DNA of 64,000 bases from Phycisphaerales bacterium (GTDB taxonomy: Bacteria; Planctomycetota; Phycisphaerae; Phycisphaerales; UBA1924), in the NCBI GenBank assembly GCA_020846975.1, contig JADLCX010000061.1:1-64000 (forward strand), written 5' to 3'. The notes below the pieces were generated by a model. That model had not been told where the DNA came from. It searched no databases and saw only the letters and a list, made by a program, of their open reading frames with translations. Below are positions 37,801 through 44,480 of this stretch, piece after piece. How positions within the stretch are numbered: position 1 is the first letter of the stretch; the number at the start of each line of letters is the position of its first letter. The translations under genes and the position numbers were made by a program.

Positions 37801-38217
37801 TCGCCGGACGGCCGCACGATCGCCACCGGGGGCGATGATTGGACGATCCGGCTGTGGGATGCGAGCACGGGCGAGTGCGTGCGGGTGATCCGCGATGCGC
37901 GCCAGCATGTGTTCGGGCTGGCGTTTCATCCCGACGGGAACCTGCTGTTCTCGTGCTGCCGCGACCCGGTCATCCAGGTGTGGGATGTCCGCACGGGGCG
38001 CGAGCTGGCATCGCTGGAAGGCCACGAGCGGCTGGTGCTGACGCTGGCGATGTCGCGGGACGGGAGGACGCTGGTCTCGGGGAGCGCGGACAACACGGTG
38101 GGCGTGTGGGACCTGTCGTACTACCAGACGCACGTGCGGTGCAACGCGGGCGCGTGGGAGGGCAAGCCCGAAGCGCGAACGACGTCCGAGGGCCGATCCG
38201 TGCGCAACGCGCCGTGA
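34798..38217 (+). CDS. Transmembrane Ser/Thr protein kinase with N-terminal zinc anti-sigma motif and WD40 propeller
   Basis: The 1139-residue protein is TTGA-coupled to the ECF sigma gene. Residues 38-45 form His-x3-Cys-x2-Cys (H38, C42, C45), the core of zinc-binding anti-sigma domains. A eukaryotic-type kinase domain follows (about 86-385): P-loop RGGQG (96-100), Lys117, HRDLKPAN (219-226) and DFG (239-241), with a Gly-rich insert at 255-270. A membrane segment spans about 407-429. The C-terminal 600 or so residues, presumably extracytoplasmic, contain WD40-like repeats, clearest in the last 200 (RTLAAAGGDGVCTLWDLGTR; RTIATGGDDWTIRLWDAST; RTLVSGSADNTVGVWDLS). The WD40 part could sense a ligand outside, and the kinase or zinc motif relay it to the sigma factor; this chain is inference. 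Confidence 0.9.
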   Translation: MKESDPPSSSGEVSACPTADEIERSLAEGSRDERIAAHVAGCAACRASAAMIRENAAFMREFLGEVGEAAVAAAPAASPLPADILPGYHIVSEIARGGQGTVYEAIQTQTKRRVAIKMLEPGPRESRGRRRIEREAEITAGLRHPNLVTVYDSAALPDGRYALAMEFVDGVTLDEWARRLDAATSGDRVSAREAVGTKLRAVAAVCDAVQYAHQNGVIHRDLKPANVLVDAHGVPRVVDFGIARRLLTGAEVEAVGGGAGGAGVGGGGGVTRAGEFAGTLAYASPEQVSGDPDAVDTRSDVYSLGVMLYEVLTGRRPYRTEGSLTGAVASITAGAPEPLGVVQPDDQPASDDLRTIVGKALNKDRTHRYQTAGGLRSDIDNLLNGRAIDAKRESTLYVLRKAAAKHRAAVAVAAAFLVVLASFAVAMAWSARRLDSQRELLASALSASTIERGRLSGIGGSSAQAEGLIWPEMLRSGADLADPALGFRSTPEATQAAWALFELYSRHPSLLHAPVMPGADLVEFVDNGKAIRLVRPDGAQEYRALPDGRFMRNYAPTLPAEVRPLTTARPRRFSVARDPDGLVVIDSESGARRRIVRPELRDLTFAEATPDGTRLVTVDRERRICIWTVEPAERVAVLGAGVAAYPRPFVTDDGRLVVAGDGKFIRVWHTEDGVVQWSFRVPDSVWSQVFNASLQVAAISADTRRVVAGFVSTLLVFDTQNPGAPPMQIAAHRGWINFVGFSGDSSALLSSGSERDYLSWDVRTGELLSSMSTSVAMRGYPSLSHDGSLAGICEANDRVRVWQTRSRGWLHRLTEPTNTVFFVRFSADGGLFTAASADGRARVWRASDRTLVWTSPAPEGEAVPLTAACFVPGSGGLIVADRAGALTRWMPGSDGVPSGPPRRFGVGPELTTWIGCTADGERLVVAGGGPRIRVFDVATGAEGGPLESGSSRIVECAFGPDGRTLAAAGGDGVCTLWDLGTRTPVRRLEGHGGAQVRAVCYSPDGRTIATGGDDWTIRLWDASTGECVRVIRDARQHVFGLAFHPDGNLLFSCCRDPVIQVWDVRTGRELASLEGHERLVLTLAMSRDGRTLVSGSADNTVGVWDLSYYQTHVRCNAGAWEGKPEARTTSEGRSVRNAP

Positions 38218-38237
38218 TGGACGGACCGGAGGCCGAG

Positions 38238-38945
38238 TCAGGGGCTTGGGGCAAGTCCCGCCGCGTTGAGGCCCCTGAAGATCAGGTTGAGCGACTCGCT
38301 CCAGACCCAGGGCCCGATGCCGCCGATGAGGCGAGGGGCGAAGACAAAGCCGATGATCAGCACGATCATGCCGCCGAACTGACCGCCGGTGGTGTGGAGC
38401 ATGTCGCGGTACTGTCGCGAGAAGGAGGCGACGATGCGCGATCCATCCAGCGGCGGCGCGGGCAGGAGGTTGAACAGGCCCAGGGCGATGTTGAGCCAGC
38501 ACCCGTAGGCGAAGAACAGCAGGACCTTGGCGTGGGTGTGGTCGGATGCTCGATCGAACATGCCCGCGAGGGAGGTCGGGTTGATGTAGACGACCACCGC
38601 GCTGGCGAGGATGCAGACGATGGCGAGGACGAAGTTCATCAGGGGTCCGGCGAAGCTGACCCAGGCGTCGGCGTGTCGGCCGCGCATGCGGGAGGGATCA
38701 ACGGGCATGAGTCCCCAGGCCATGCCGGTGAGGGCGAACATGAGCAGGCTTGGCAGGCCCATGTGCACCAGGGGGTTCCAGGTCATGTGGCCGCTGTCGA
38801 TGGGGGTGGGATCGCCCCTGGAGACGGCGGCCCAGCCGTGGGCCAGTTCGTGCAGCGTGATGGAGACGATCACCCAGATGATGGAGGCGAACAGCAGCGC
38901 GGGGCCGCCGTACTCCAGCACCGAGTTGACCCACCAGTTGGGCAT
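38238..38945 (-). CDS. Site-2 protease-family (M50) intramembrane metalloprotease
   Basis: This 235-residue polytopic membrane protease has the zinc motif HELAH (32-36) in its first membrane helix and the second conserved site NLLPAPPLDG (159-168) with Asp167. Five or six hydrophobic segments are visible. Members cleave membrane-bound regulators such as anti-sigma factors or transcription factors. It lies immediately downstream of, and converges on, the ECF-kinase pair, so an anti-sigma link is tempting, but orientation and spacing do not show one. No PDZ domain is present. Confidence 0.92.
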   Translation of the reverse strand: MPNWWVNSVLEYGGPALLFASIIWVIVSITLHELAHGWAAVSRGDPTPIDSGHMTWNPLVHMGLPSLLMFALTGMAWGLMPVDPSRMRGRHADAWVSFAGPLMNFVLAIVCILASAVVVYINPTSLAGMFDRASDHTHAKVLLFFAYGCWLNIALGLFNLLPAPPLDGSRIVASFSRQYRDMLHTTGGQFGGMIVLIIGFVFAPRLIGGIGPWVWSESLNLIFRGLNAAGLAPSP

Positions 38946-38993
38946 CGCGGATCAGGATATCGCCCGCGGCACCGTGGCATCCGCGGGGCGCGC

Positions 38994-39371
38994 TCAGGCG
39001 GCCTTGGCGACGGTGGCCCGCGAGGCCTTGACGGCCATCTGGCAGAGCTGGTCGAAGACCTTGGGGTCCTCGATGGCGATCTGGCTGAGCATCTTGCGGT
39101 TGAGCGTGATGCCGGACATCTTCAGCCCGCTGATGAACTGGCTGTAGCGGGCGCCGCGCATGCGGCAGGCGGCGGTGATGCGGGTGATCCAGAGTCGGCG
39201 CATGTCGCGCTTGATGCGGCGACGGTCGCGGAAGGCGTAGACGCCGGCGCGGATGACCGCGTAGTCGGCCTTGTACTTGCTGGTGTGGCCGGAGCCGTAG
39301 TAGCCGCGGGCGAGGCGGAGGATGCGGTTGCGGGCCTGGGTGCGGGCAGCGCCTTTACGAACGCGGGGCAT
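38994..39371 (-). CDS. rplT: 50S ribosomal protein L20
   Basis: This 125-residue ribosomal protein helps assemble the 50S subunit by binding 23S rRNA. The N-terminus MPRVRKGAARTQARNRIL is characteristic, followed by ARGYYG and the RDRRRIKRDMRRLWITRI block. It is downstream of rpmI, as in the infC-rpmI-rplT operon of many bacteria, though infC is missing here. In several bacteria L20 represses its own operon; no leader structure was identified. Confidence 0.97.
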   Translation of the reverse strand: MPRVRKGAARTQARNRILRLARGYYGSGHTSKYKADYAVIRAGVYAFRDRRRIKRDMRRLWITRITAACRMRGARYSQFISGLKMSGITLNRKMLSQIAIEDPKVFDQLCQMAVKASRATVAKAA

Positions 39372-39483
39372 GGTGGAACTCCGTCGGTGGGTTCGTAACG
39401 GGGACGGCCGCGGGGCCGTGCTTCAAATCCCGACGAACGGTGGGGGAACTCGGAAGCGGGAACTGGGAACTGAGAGGCCGATC

Positions 39484-39807
39484 TCAGGGACGTGCGGCGG
39501 ACTTGGACTTGGTCTCGGCGGTCCGCGCCTTCTTGTCGGCCTGGGCCTTCTTGCGCTCGGCGGGTGTGGGGCTGCGCTTGAGCGTGGCGCGGGCCTGGTC
39601 GCGGCCGCGGAGGCGGCGGAACAGGAGCCGCTCGAGGCGCTTGGCCTCGGGGCTGGCCATGAACTTGTCGGTGCGGAGGCGGCGGAGCCGCTTGCTGCTC
39701 TTGCTGGAGCGCAGGTGCTTGCCGAAGGCGCGGTTGTGCTTCACCTTGCCGGTCTTGGTGATGCGGATGCGCTTGAGGCTGGCCTTGTGGCTCTTGTTCT
39801 TGGGCAT
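39484..39807 (-). CDS. rpmI: 50S ribosomal protein L35 with a long C-terminal extension
   Basis: The first 65 residues (MPKNKSHKASLKRIRITKTG ... RRLRTDKFMASPEAKRLERLL) match L35. The product is 107 residues, about 40 more than the family norm. The extra tail is basic and Ala/Lys/Thr-rich (GRDQARATLKRSPTPAERKK ...) and probably disordered. ATG 39807 is the family start; the open frame upstream is Pro-rich and not coding. rplT follows 112 bp downstream. The infC gene that usually precedes rpmI is absent; a tandem repeat occupies the upstream gap. Confidence 0.92.
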   Translation of the reverse strand: MPKNKSHKASLKRIRITKTGKVKHNRAFGKHLRSSKSSKRLRRLRTDKFMASPEAKRLERLLFRRLRGRDQARATLKRSPTPAERKKAQADKKARTAETKSKSAARP

Positions 39808-40031
39808 GGGGACCAACTCCGACGGTTCGGCCGGGGGGGCGTGGGGGGGAGGGGGGGAAGGGGGGGCCGAACGGGGCCGAGACGATAGGCTGAGGTCGCC
39901 GCGGCGGCAACCGGCGGGGGCGGATGTGAGGGCGTGGGGGTTGTGGTCCGAGGGTGATGGGGGGTGCAAGCGGTTCTGGCGTCCGTATCGGGGTTGCTGA
40001 GGCCATAACCCGAACGTTCAACGAGCGCAAC

Positions 40032-40199
40032 GACGATCGTGACGGCCGTCACGGGAACAGTTCCGGCCGTTGCAAGAACAATTCCGGTCGTCACAGGGGT
40101 TGTTGCGGCCGTCACAGGAACAGTTCCGGTCGTGACAGGAGTCGTTACGGCCGTCACGAGAACAATGACGGCCGTCACAAGGGCCGTTACGGCCATTTT
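40032..40199. repeat. Tandem array, eight 21-bp units
   Basis: Eight contiguous units of exactly 21 bp with a degenerate consensus around ACAGTTCCGGCCGTCAC (for example AGGAACAGTTCCGGTCGTGAC at 40116-40136). Because 21 is a multiple of three, several frames stay open, giving heptad repeats such as VTAVTTP on the minus strand or GRHRNSS on the plus strand. It fills part of the 434-bp gap (39808-40241) between rpmI and the secreted-protein gene, and nothing else there is recognisable. Many units contain a short GGCCGTCAC or GGTCGTGAC core. Confidence 0.9.
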
Positions 40200-40241
40200 G
40201 GGAACCGCGACATTCCCTTTCACGATCCGAACGGGCGTTTT

Positions 40242-41630
40242 CTACGGGCAGGGCGTGAAGAACTCGGCTACGAAGTCGAAGAGGTCCTGGAGGGTGATGG
40301 TTCCGTCGTGGTTGAAGTCGGCGATGGCGGCGTTGTTGGCGGAGTAGGCCGCGAGGAAGTCGAAGCAGTCCTGTATGGAGACCGCGCCGGAGCGGTTGAT
40401 GTCGGCACGGCACATCGAATCGTCGGGACGGACGATCGCGGCTTCGACGGTGAGGGCGGGGCTGGCGGAGGTCGGCGGACCGAAGAGCGAGAGCGTTGCG
40501 GCTCCATCGATCGGCGCGGTCCGGGCCTCGAAGCGGAAGTTGTAGAGCGTGCCCCAGCGGATCGCGTTGGCGTTGGGGTCGGCCGCGAAGGGGTCGGTGG
40601 TCCATGAGACGGATGTGCCCGGGGCGAGCGCGGGCGACCAATCGGCGGGGTTGTACGGCTCGCCGGAGTGGTGGGGGACATCGTGGAATCCGATCGCCGT
40701 GACCGCGGCGGCGGCGCCGATCGGGACCGAGAATCCGGAGACGGCGCGGTGCGAGTTGATGTTCTGGACGGCGTACTCGTAGGCCCATCGGCCGTCGTTG
40801 AGTTCGTAGGCGCGGCTGGCGATGATGAGCCGGCCATCGCCGGGGACATCGACGGTTGAGAGCCGCACACCGGGATCGAGCGTGGCCCACGCCGCGAGCG
40901 CCGGCTGGGATCGCACGGTCGGGCCGTTGGTGATCATGTTGAAGGAGGCATCGAACCTGACGGGGCGGTGGGAGGAGTTGTTGGTGTTGTTGCCGGCGGC
41001 GGCGTCGGTGGGGGCGAGCGTCTGGCTCTCGATGAAGTACCGTGCGCCGATGTTCATCGCGGGATCGATGTCCAGCGTTGCGGCCTGCAGGCGCTTGTAC
41101 ACGGCGTTGCCGCTCTGGCCGCGCGTTGTGAAGGGGAAGAGGAACTCCGCGGTGACGGGGTTGACCTCGCTTCGAGGGCCGAGGCTCGGCTGGGAGCCGA
41201 CGGTGGAAGAGGTGCTGGAGGTGGAGCAGCCCGTGCCGAGCAGCTCGCAGCCGGTTGGCGGGGTGCATGTCGAGCAGGCGGAGGTTGCCAGGGCGCAGAA
41301 CTCGTGGACCACCCAGCCCAGGCCGATCTGCTCGAAGCGGCCATCCTGCAGGCGGAAGAGCCCGGAGGTGGTGATGGGGTGGCGGTTGGTCGAGGCGGCG
41401 ACCGGCTCGGGCGATGTGCCGATGTTGCAGATCGTGTGGCCGATGCTGTAGCCCGTGGCCGAGCCGACCGTGCCCCAGCGGGTGGCGGGGAGGATCTCGC
41501 CGACGATGAGATCGGGTTCGGCGGCGGCGGTCAACGCAAGACCCATCGCGACGAGCAGCGCGGCGGCGGCGCGCGGGAACCCGCGCGTGGGTTCAGGTTC
41601 GCGTTTGCGAGACAGCCGGAACGAGTTCAT
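40242..41630 (-). CDS. Secreted protein with Cys-rich segment and two-motif dockerin-like C-terminus
   Basis: A 462-residue exported protein with a signal peptide (about 1-38, cleavage near TAAAEP). The body is clearly homologous to the large protein at 51285-53651: shared blocks include CNIGT, FRLQDGRFEQIG, a Cys-rich CSTC segment, STVDVPGDGR, IGFHDVPHHSG and ANAIRWGTLYNFRF. The C-terminus has two EF-hand-like repeats (CRADINRSGAVSIQDCFDFL; DFNHDGTITLQDLFDFV) ending TPCP. The function is unknown; extracellular adhesion or polymer binding is a guess from the architecture. ATG 41630 is preceded only by a weak GGCGG site. Confidence 0.82.
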   Translation of the reverse strand: MNSFRLSRKREPEPTRGFPRAAAALLVAMGLALTAAAEPDLIVGEILPATRWGTVGSATGYSIGHTICNIGTSPEPVAASTNRHPITTSGLFRLQDGRFEQIGLGWVVHEFCALATSACSTCTPPTGCELLGTGCSTSSTSSTVGSQPSLGPRSEVNPVTAEFLFPFTTRGQSGNAVYKRLQAATLDIDPAMNIGARYFIESQTLAPTDAAAGNNTNNSSHRPVRFDASFNMITNGPTVRSQPALAAWATLDPGVRLSTVDVPGDGRLIIASRAYELNDGRWAYEYAVQNINSHRAVSGFSVPIGAAAAVTAIGFHDVPHHSGEPYNPADWSPALAPGTSVSWTTDPFAADPNANAIRWGTLYNFRFEARTAPIDGAATLSLFGPPTSASPALTVEAAIVRPDDSMCRADINRSGAVSIQDCFDFLAAYSANNAAIADFNHDGTITLQDLFDFVAEFFTPCP

Positions 41631-41723
41631 GTATGATCCGCCGACAAGCCGATCGCGGTTGATGCGCCGAAGGGGCGCGAGGCCGTCATCGGTCTGACCG
41701 AGACTCATCAAGGGTACCTCAAC

Positions 41724-42320
41724 ATGGCCTTCGACATCCGTCCAGGTGAAGCGTACACGATCCGCCGCAAAGTGCTCAAGTTTTTCGGGGCCGCCTTTCA
41801 CATCTACGACCCGCAGGGGCAGGTGGTCGGGTACTGCAAACAGAAGGCGTTCAAGCTCAAGGAGGACATCCGGGTTTACACCGACGAGTCGTGCACGACC
41901 GAGATGATCGTCATCAAGGCCCGGAGCATGATCGACTTCGGCGCGATGTACGATGTCACGCTCCCTGATGGCAGCTCGGTCGGCTCGTTCCGCCGCAAGG
42001 GGCTGAAGTCGTCGTTTCTTCGGGACCACTGGCTGGTGTTTGATGGCGGCGGCCGGCAGGTGGCGGAGGTGATCGAGGACGGCAGTTTCCTGGCGTTCGC
42101 GCGCCGGTACGTCGACCTGGTCTCGCTGTTCTCGCCGCAGAAGTTCACGATCAAGAAGCCCGATGGTTCGATCGTGGCCCGCTACCGCCAGCACTTCAAC
42201 CTGTTCGTGTATCGGTTGAGTGTGGCGGTGGAGCGGGATGACCCGGACGTGGACGACCTGGTGATTCTCGCGGGCGGATGCCTTCTGTGCGCGATCGAGG
42301 GAAGGCAGAGCGCGGGGTGA
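41724..42320 (+). CDS. LURP-one/phospholipid-scramblase-like protein
   Basis: The 198-residue protein reads as a Tubby-C-like beta-barrel fold: YTIRRKVLKFFGAAFHIYDP near the start, QVVGYCKQKAFKLKEDIRVY, then DVTLPDGSSVGSFRRKG, and a hydrophobic C-terminal helix (DLVILAGGCLLCAIEG). These features match the LURP-one-related/scramblase family, whose bacterial role is poorly known. There is no signal peptide. It is divergent from the secreted protein gene with 93 bp between the starts. Confidence 0.75.
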   Translation: MAFDIRPGEAYTIRRKVLKFFGAAFHIYDPQGQVVGYCKQKAFKLKEDIRVYTDESCTTEMIVIKARSMIDFGAMYDVTLPDGSSVGSFRRKGLKSSFLRDHWLVFDGGGRQVAEVIEDGSFLAFARRYVDLVSLFSPQKFTIKKPDGSIVARYRQHFNLFVYRLSVAVERDDPDVDDLVILAGGCLLCAIEGRQSAG

Positions 42321-42395
42321 GTTGCGCGGGATGACGAGGTGGTGAGGGCGTCGGGGTGAAGAGGAAGGGACCCGCCGAGACGGTGGTGCGCCGCC

Positions 42396-43058
42396 ATGCG
42401 TTCAACTCCGACGCTCATCGTGTTCGATCTCGGCGGCGTGCTCGTGCGCATCTGCCGCGGTTGGGCCGAGGCGTGCGCTGCGGCGGGGCTGCCCGTGCGC
42501 GGCGAATCGGCGTCGCATTCGGCGAGCGGCGGTCGGCACGTGTGGGCTCAGAGGCACGGAGTCGGGGCCATCAGCAGCGACGAGTTTTTCGTTCGGGCTT
42601 CCGAGTCGATGAACGGGTTGTACTCACCCGACGAGGTTCGGCGCGTGCACGACGCGTGGCTGATCGGCGAGTACGCGGGGGTGCATGAACTGGTGGGCGG
42701 ACTTCGTCGCGCGGGTGTGCGCACGGGCGTGCTGAGCAACACCAACCACGCACACTGGGTTCGGCTCACACCGCCGCGCATGGGCGGGACCGGGGAGTTC
42801 GCGGCCGCGGGACTGGTGGATCACCCGCACGCATCGCACATCATGGGGTTGCTGAAGCCGGGGGTGGAGATCTACCGCGAGTTTGCGCGGCTGGTCGGGT
42901 ACGCCGATCGCGCGAACGAGATTCTCTTCTTTGACGATCTGGAGGAGAACACGGAGGCGGCAAGGGCGTGCGGGTGGCGAGCCGAGAAGATCGACCATGC
43001 CGGGGACACCGCGCTGCAGATGCGGCGGTTGCTCGGCGCGCACGGGGTTTCGGTATGA
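42396..43058 (+). CDS. HAD-family phosphatase (YihX-like)
   Basis: A 220-residue HAD hydrolase. Motif I is VFDLGGVLV with the nucleophile Asp11 and Gly at the second usual Asp, as in YihX and haloacid-dehalogenase-like relatives. Motif II is VLSNTN, the Lys lies in GLLKPGVEIY, and motif IV is LFFDDLEEN. A helical cap follows motif I. The substrate is probably a sugar phosphate or similar, but cannot be read. It converges on the FMN reductase gene. Confidence 0.88.
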   Translation: MRSTPTLIVFDLGGVLVRICRGWAEACAAAGLPVRGESASHSASGGRHVWAQRHGVGAISSDEFFVRASESMNGLYSPDEVRRVHDAWLIGEYAGVHELVGGLRRAGVRTGVLSNTNHAHWVRLTPPRMGGTGEFAAAGLVDHPHASHIMGLLKPGVEIYREFARLVGYADRANEILFFDDLEENTEAARACGWRAEKIDHAGDTALQMRRLLGAHGVSV

Positions 43059-43082
43059 GGTTCGGTGCGGCGGGCTGGGCGT

Positions 43083-43667
43083 TCAAGTGCTTCGGGTCGC
43101 CAACGCGGCGACGCGCCTGCCGATCGCCTCGGCCGCGGACTTCTTCTTGTCGTCGGTCAGGGTTCCATCCGCCTTGAAGGCTTCGTGCGCGTTTGGAAGC
43201 GTCGCCTGATCGGGCACGACCAATACCTGGATGTTCCCGAGCATCATCCGCAGGGTGACCAGGCCGCGCAGGCCGCCGAGCGCTCCGGTTGAAGCGGCCA
43301 TGATCCCGGCCACCTTGCCCGCGAAGGCCACGAGCGGCGTGTCGCCGGGCTCGGGCCGGCTGGCCCAGTCGAGCGCGTTCTTGAGCACCGCGGAGATCGA
43401 GGAGTTGTACTCGGGGCTGGAGATGAGGAAGCCGTGGTGGGCCTTGAGGGCTTCCTTGAACCGCTTGGCGTGCGGTGGCATTCCCTGGGACGCTTCGAGA
43501 TCGCCGTCGTACAGGGGCATCGGGTACTCGGCGAGGTCGAGGAGCGTGACTTCCGCGCCGGCCGCGCGCGCCCCATCGGCAGCGATCCTGACTAGTTTTT
43601 TGTTGAAGGATTCGCGGCGGGTGCTTCCGGCGAAGGCGATCAGTCTGGGTGTGTTGGGGTTCGGCAT
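43083..43667 (-). CDS. NADPH-dependent FMN reductase-family protein
   Basis: A 194-residue flavodoxin-like protein. GSTRRESFNKKL forms the FMN phosphate loop at 14-25, and SPEYNSSISAVLKNALDW is the second conserved flavin motif. Members reduce quinones, azo dyes, chromate or other acceptors using NAD(P)H. The physiological acceptor is not evident. It is divergent from the metal-efflux operon, with 186 bp between them that probably hold both promoters. Confidence 0.92.
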   Translation of the reverse strand: MPNPNTPRLIAFAGSTRRESFNKKLVRIAADGARAAGAEVTLLDLAEYPMPLYDGDLEASQGMPPHAKRFKEALKAHHGFLISSPEYNSSISAVLKNALDWASRPEPGDTPLVAFAGKVAGIMAASTGALGGLRGLVTLRMMLGNIQVLVVPDQATLPNAHEAFKADGTLTDDKKKSAAEAIGRRVAALATRST

Positions 43668-43810
43668 GGGGATAGGGTATTGCAGGACTCCCGGTCGGCC
43701 GCTTCGGGACCGGGGTGTTGATGGGTTGGATGAACGACGGGGAGAACGGTTTCAGCCTGCGGCGATTCCGGCCGCGGAGGGCACATCCGGGGTATTGAAT
43801 CAACCGATCG

Positions 43811-43833
43811 GGGTTCAGCGGGTATACTGACCC
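43811..43833 (+). promoter_or_regulatory. Possible operator/promoter of the metal-efflux operon
   Basis: A good -10-like TATACT lies at 43823-43828, flanked by inverted arms GGGTTCAG (43811-43818) and CTGACCC (43827-43833). The -35 is unclear: TTGAAT lies 22 bp upstream of the -10, longer than usual. No metal-responsive regulator gene is next to it. The start codon is 26 bp downstream. Confidence 0.35.
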
Positions 43834-43853
43834 AGCCGATGTAAGGGGTCGCC

Positions 43854-44294
43854 GTGTTCAAGTTGCTCACCCATTTCACCGTCTGGCTGTGCGTGCTGGC
43901 GCAGGGGTGGTTCGGCTGCGCGGGTGGGGGGAAGACGCTGTGTTTCTGCTTCGAGGCGTCGGCGTCGCAGCACGCGGCGCGGGTGTGCAACCACTCGGGT
44001 TGCCGCGGGCACGAGCCGGACTCGAAGCTTCCGATGCCGATCCCGGTCCATGAGCATGACCACGACTGCGCGGGCGATATCCCGCTGAGTGATTGCGGGC
44101 GTGTCGCTTCGGCGGGCATGGATATGAAGTGGACGCTCGTATACTGCGGCGAGTTGTCGCCGCTTGCGGGGGGTTTTGCGGGCGTGGACGGGGCGAACGC
44201 GGCGACAAGATTGCATGGCAATTTCGGCATGATCGTTGCCGCGGGGGCGGTGCGCGCATCGACCGGGCTCGGCTCGACGCGACTGCGGATCTAG
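43854..44294 (+). CDS. Small exported Cys/His-rich protein, first gene of the metal-efflux operon
   Basis: A 146-residue protein with an N-terminal hydrophobic segment (about 5-22). It then carries many Cys and His residues (CFCFEASASQHAARVCNHSG, then HEHDHDC at 66-72). Such a composition suggests transition-metal binding in the periplasm. It has no family I know. It precedes an outer-membrane factor, adaptor and RND pump in the same direction, and the operon ends with another His-rich protein. The GTG has AGGGG upstream. Confidence 0.7.
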   Translation: MFKLLTHFTVWLCVLAQGWFGCAGGGKTLCFCFEASASQHAARVCNHSGCRGHEPDSKLPMPIPVHEHDHDCAGDIPLSDCGRVASAGMDMKWTLVYCGELSPLAGGFAGVDGANAATRLHGNFGMIVAAGAVRASTGLGSTRLRI

Positions 44295-44480
44295 ATCGCC
44301 GAAGCACGCCATGTTGTGATTGTGCCGCCTGTCGGCGCCTGCCTGTTCGGGAGGCCAGACGGTTGGGCGGCCAGGTATCCACCTTGTGAACCGTTGCGCC
44401 GATCGGCGTTTCGGGCGTTCGATCCGGATCGTGGGTCGAGCCCGCGTCGTGCCTGATCGGTCGATTGGAGATCGTGTCGC

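Noticed and set aside
38238..38945. Site-2 protease as part of the ECF-kinase signalling operon
   Set aside because: It is on the opposite strand and convergent, so not in the operon. A functional link cannot be excluded but is not shown.
40032..40199. CRISPR array
   Set aside because: Units are contiguous 21-bp repeats without spacers of constant length, the repeat sequence is degenerate, and no cas gene is present.
39741..40223. Minus-strand reading of the 21-bp array as a Val/Thr heptad-repeat protein
   Set aside because: The frame stays open only because the unit is a multiple of three. It overlaps rpmI, has no ribosome site and the opposite strand is also open.
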